Shown in pieces: positions 41,378-41,715 of a stretch of DNA of 41,715 nt; positions within the stretch are counted from its first letter, which is position 1; each line of letters begins with the position of its first letter. Source of the DNA: JAVBNC01 sp031551765 (GTDB lineage: Bacteria > Desulfobacterota > Desulfovibrionia > Desulfovibrionales > Desulfovibrionaceae); assembly GCA_031551765.1 (NCBI GenBank), contig JAVBNC010000048.1:1-41715 (forward strand), read 5' to 3'. The notes under the pieces were generated by a model. That model was not told the DNA's origin and ran no database searches. It saw only the letters and a program-made list of their open reading frames with translations. Both the position numbers and the translations under genes were made by a program.

Positions 41378-41668
41378 GGTCGAAGCCAATGAAAAATCGC
41401 AGCAGGGCTCTGCCCTGCACCCGCCAAGGGGCACGCCCCTTGGAACCCATTCAGGGTGATTAGAAAAGGTGGTGCGCATCTGCTTGCGGGCTCTGGTTTG
41501 ACAGACTGAAAAAGACGGCGCCTGCTGTTGTACGGTGCCGCCACATCAAAGAGAAACGTCCCCACTATCCTGTCAAAGTTCTTTGGAAGGGGATAGGGGG
41601 TCCGGGGGGAAGGGGCAAACCTTAGTACAAGAAAAGTTTACCCGTTCCCCCCGCCGCCGGGGGGAATA
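41378..41668 (+). repeat. Composite repeat, modules C-E-F-B
   Basis: C head (GGTCGAAGCCAATGAA, GCAGGGC/GCCCTGC) joined to E (CAAGGGGC/GCCCCTTG, GGAACCCATTCAGGGTG), an F segment ending ATCAAAGAGAAAC, and a B module (CTGTCAAAGTTCTTTGG, then an imperfect long stem 41600-41660). The order matches 2539-2870 except that the head is C, not A. With the last 47 bp, in which I see nothing, it makes up the 364 bp after mqnB. Confidence 0.85.
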
Positions 41669-41715
41669 CCGATTCCAAACCATGAGTAGTCAAACCCGCG
41701 AGAAATAAGAACCCC

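Noticed and set aside
2539..41668. CRISPR array or tandem repeat
   Set aside because: The repeats are scattered singly between genes, differ in module content, and have no regular spacers and no cas genes.

Overview
The window is about 41.7 kb of GC-rich bacterial chromosome, densely coded on both strands. It most likely comes from a sulfate-reducing Desulfovibrionaceae (Desulfovibrio in the broad sense). The evidence is a class I (2Fe) superoxide reductase, a rubredoxin and a rubredoxin:oxygen oxidoreductase side by side, a futalosine hydrolase (futalosine route to menaquinone), and a gene resembling the Desulfovibrio DVU0298 family. I saw no rRNA, tRNA, CRISPR array, transposase or phage gene.

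Layout. 1-2.9 kb: an M20 metallopeptidase (-) and an orphan TonB-like energy transducer (+). 2.9-6.7 kb (-): tetR, glgB and an MFS transporter; tetR and glgB each have a matching palindromic operator. 6.8-13.4 kb: a PrpR-type sigma-54 activator (-), divergent from two MmgE/PrpD genes and a PrpF gene (+), with a good -24/-12 promoter and a phased repeat cluster between them. This looks like a regulated catabolic locus for an unsaturated di- or tricarboxylate, without prpB or prpC in view. 13.7-20.8 kb (-): a secreted hypothetical protein, then an iron(III)-type ABC importer (binding protein, fused permease, ATPase) whose operon continues into a methyltransferase and a YbaK-type deacylase. 21-23.5 kb (-): a DUF1036-like secreted protein and the oxygen-defence group roo, rub, dfx. 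23.7-29.9 kb: a TolC-family channel (-) divergent from tolQ-tolR-tolA-tolB-pal (+). 30-37.8 kb: polA (-), a DVU0298-like gene (+), then PAP2 phosphatase, LytM peptidase, TtcA-like protein and DEAD-box helicase (all -). 38-41.4 kb (+): a small conserved-looking protein, ubiE, a TviB/WbpA-type UDP-sugar dehydrogenase and mqnB.

The most unusual content lies between the genes. Nearly every larger gap holds structured repeats built from a limited set of modules, each a hairpin, joined in different combinations. I call them A and C (heads), D, E and G (bodies), and F and B (tails). Stem sequences differ between copies while complementarity is kept, and C-type copies start within a few bases of stop codons in either orientation. 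Two further families occur: a TAGAG-bounded multi-hairpin element (after the tonB-like gene and filling the tolR-tolA gap) and inverted repeats sharing a 15-nt core at their centre (1-48 and 19513-19663). All product names come from reading motifs; no database search was run.
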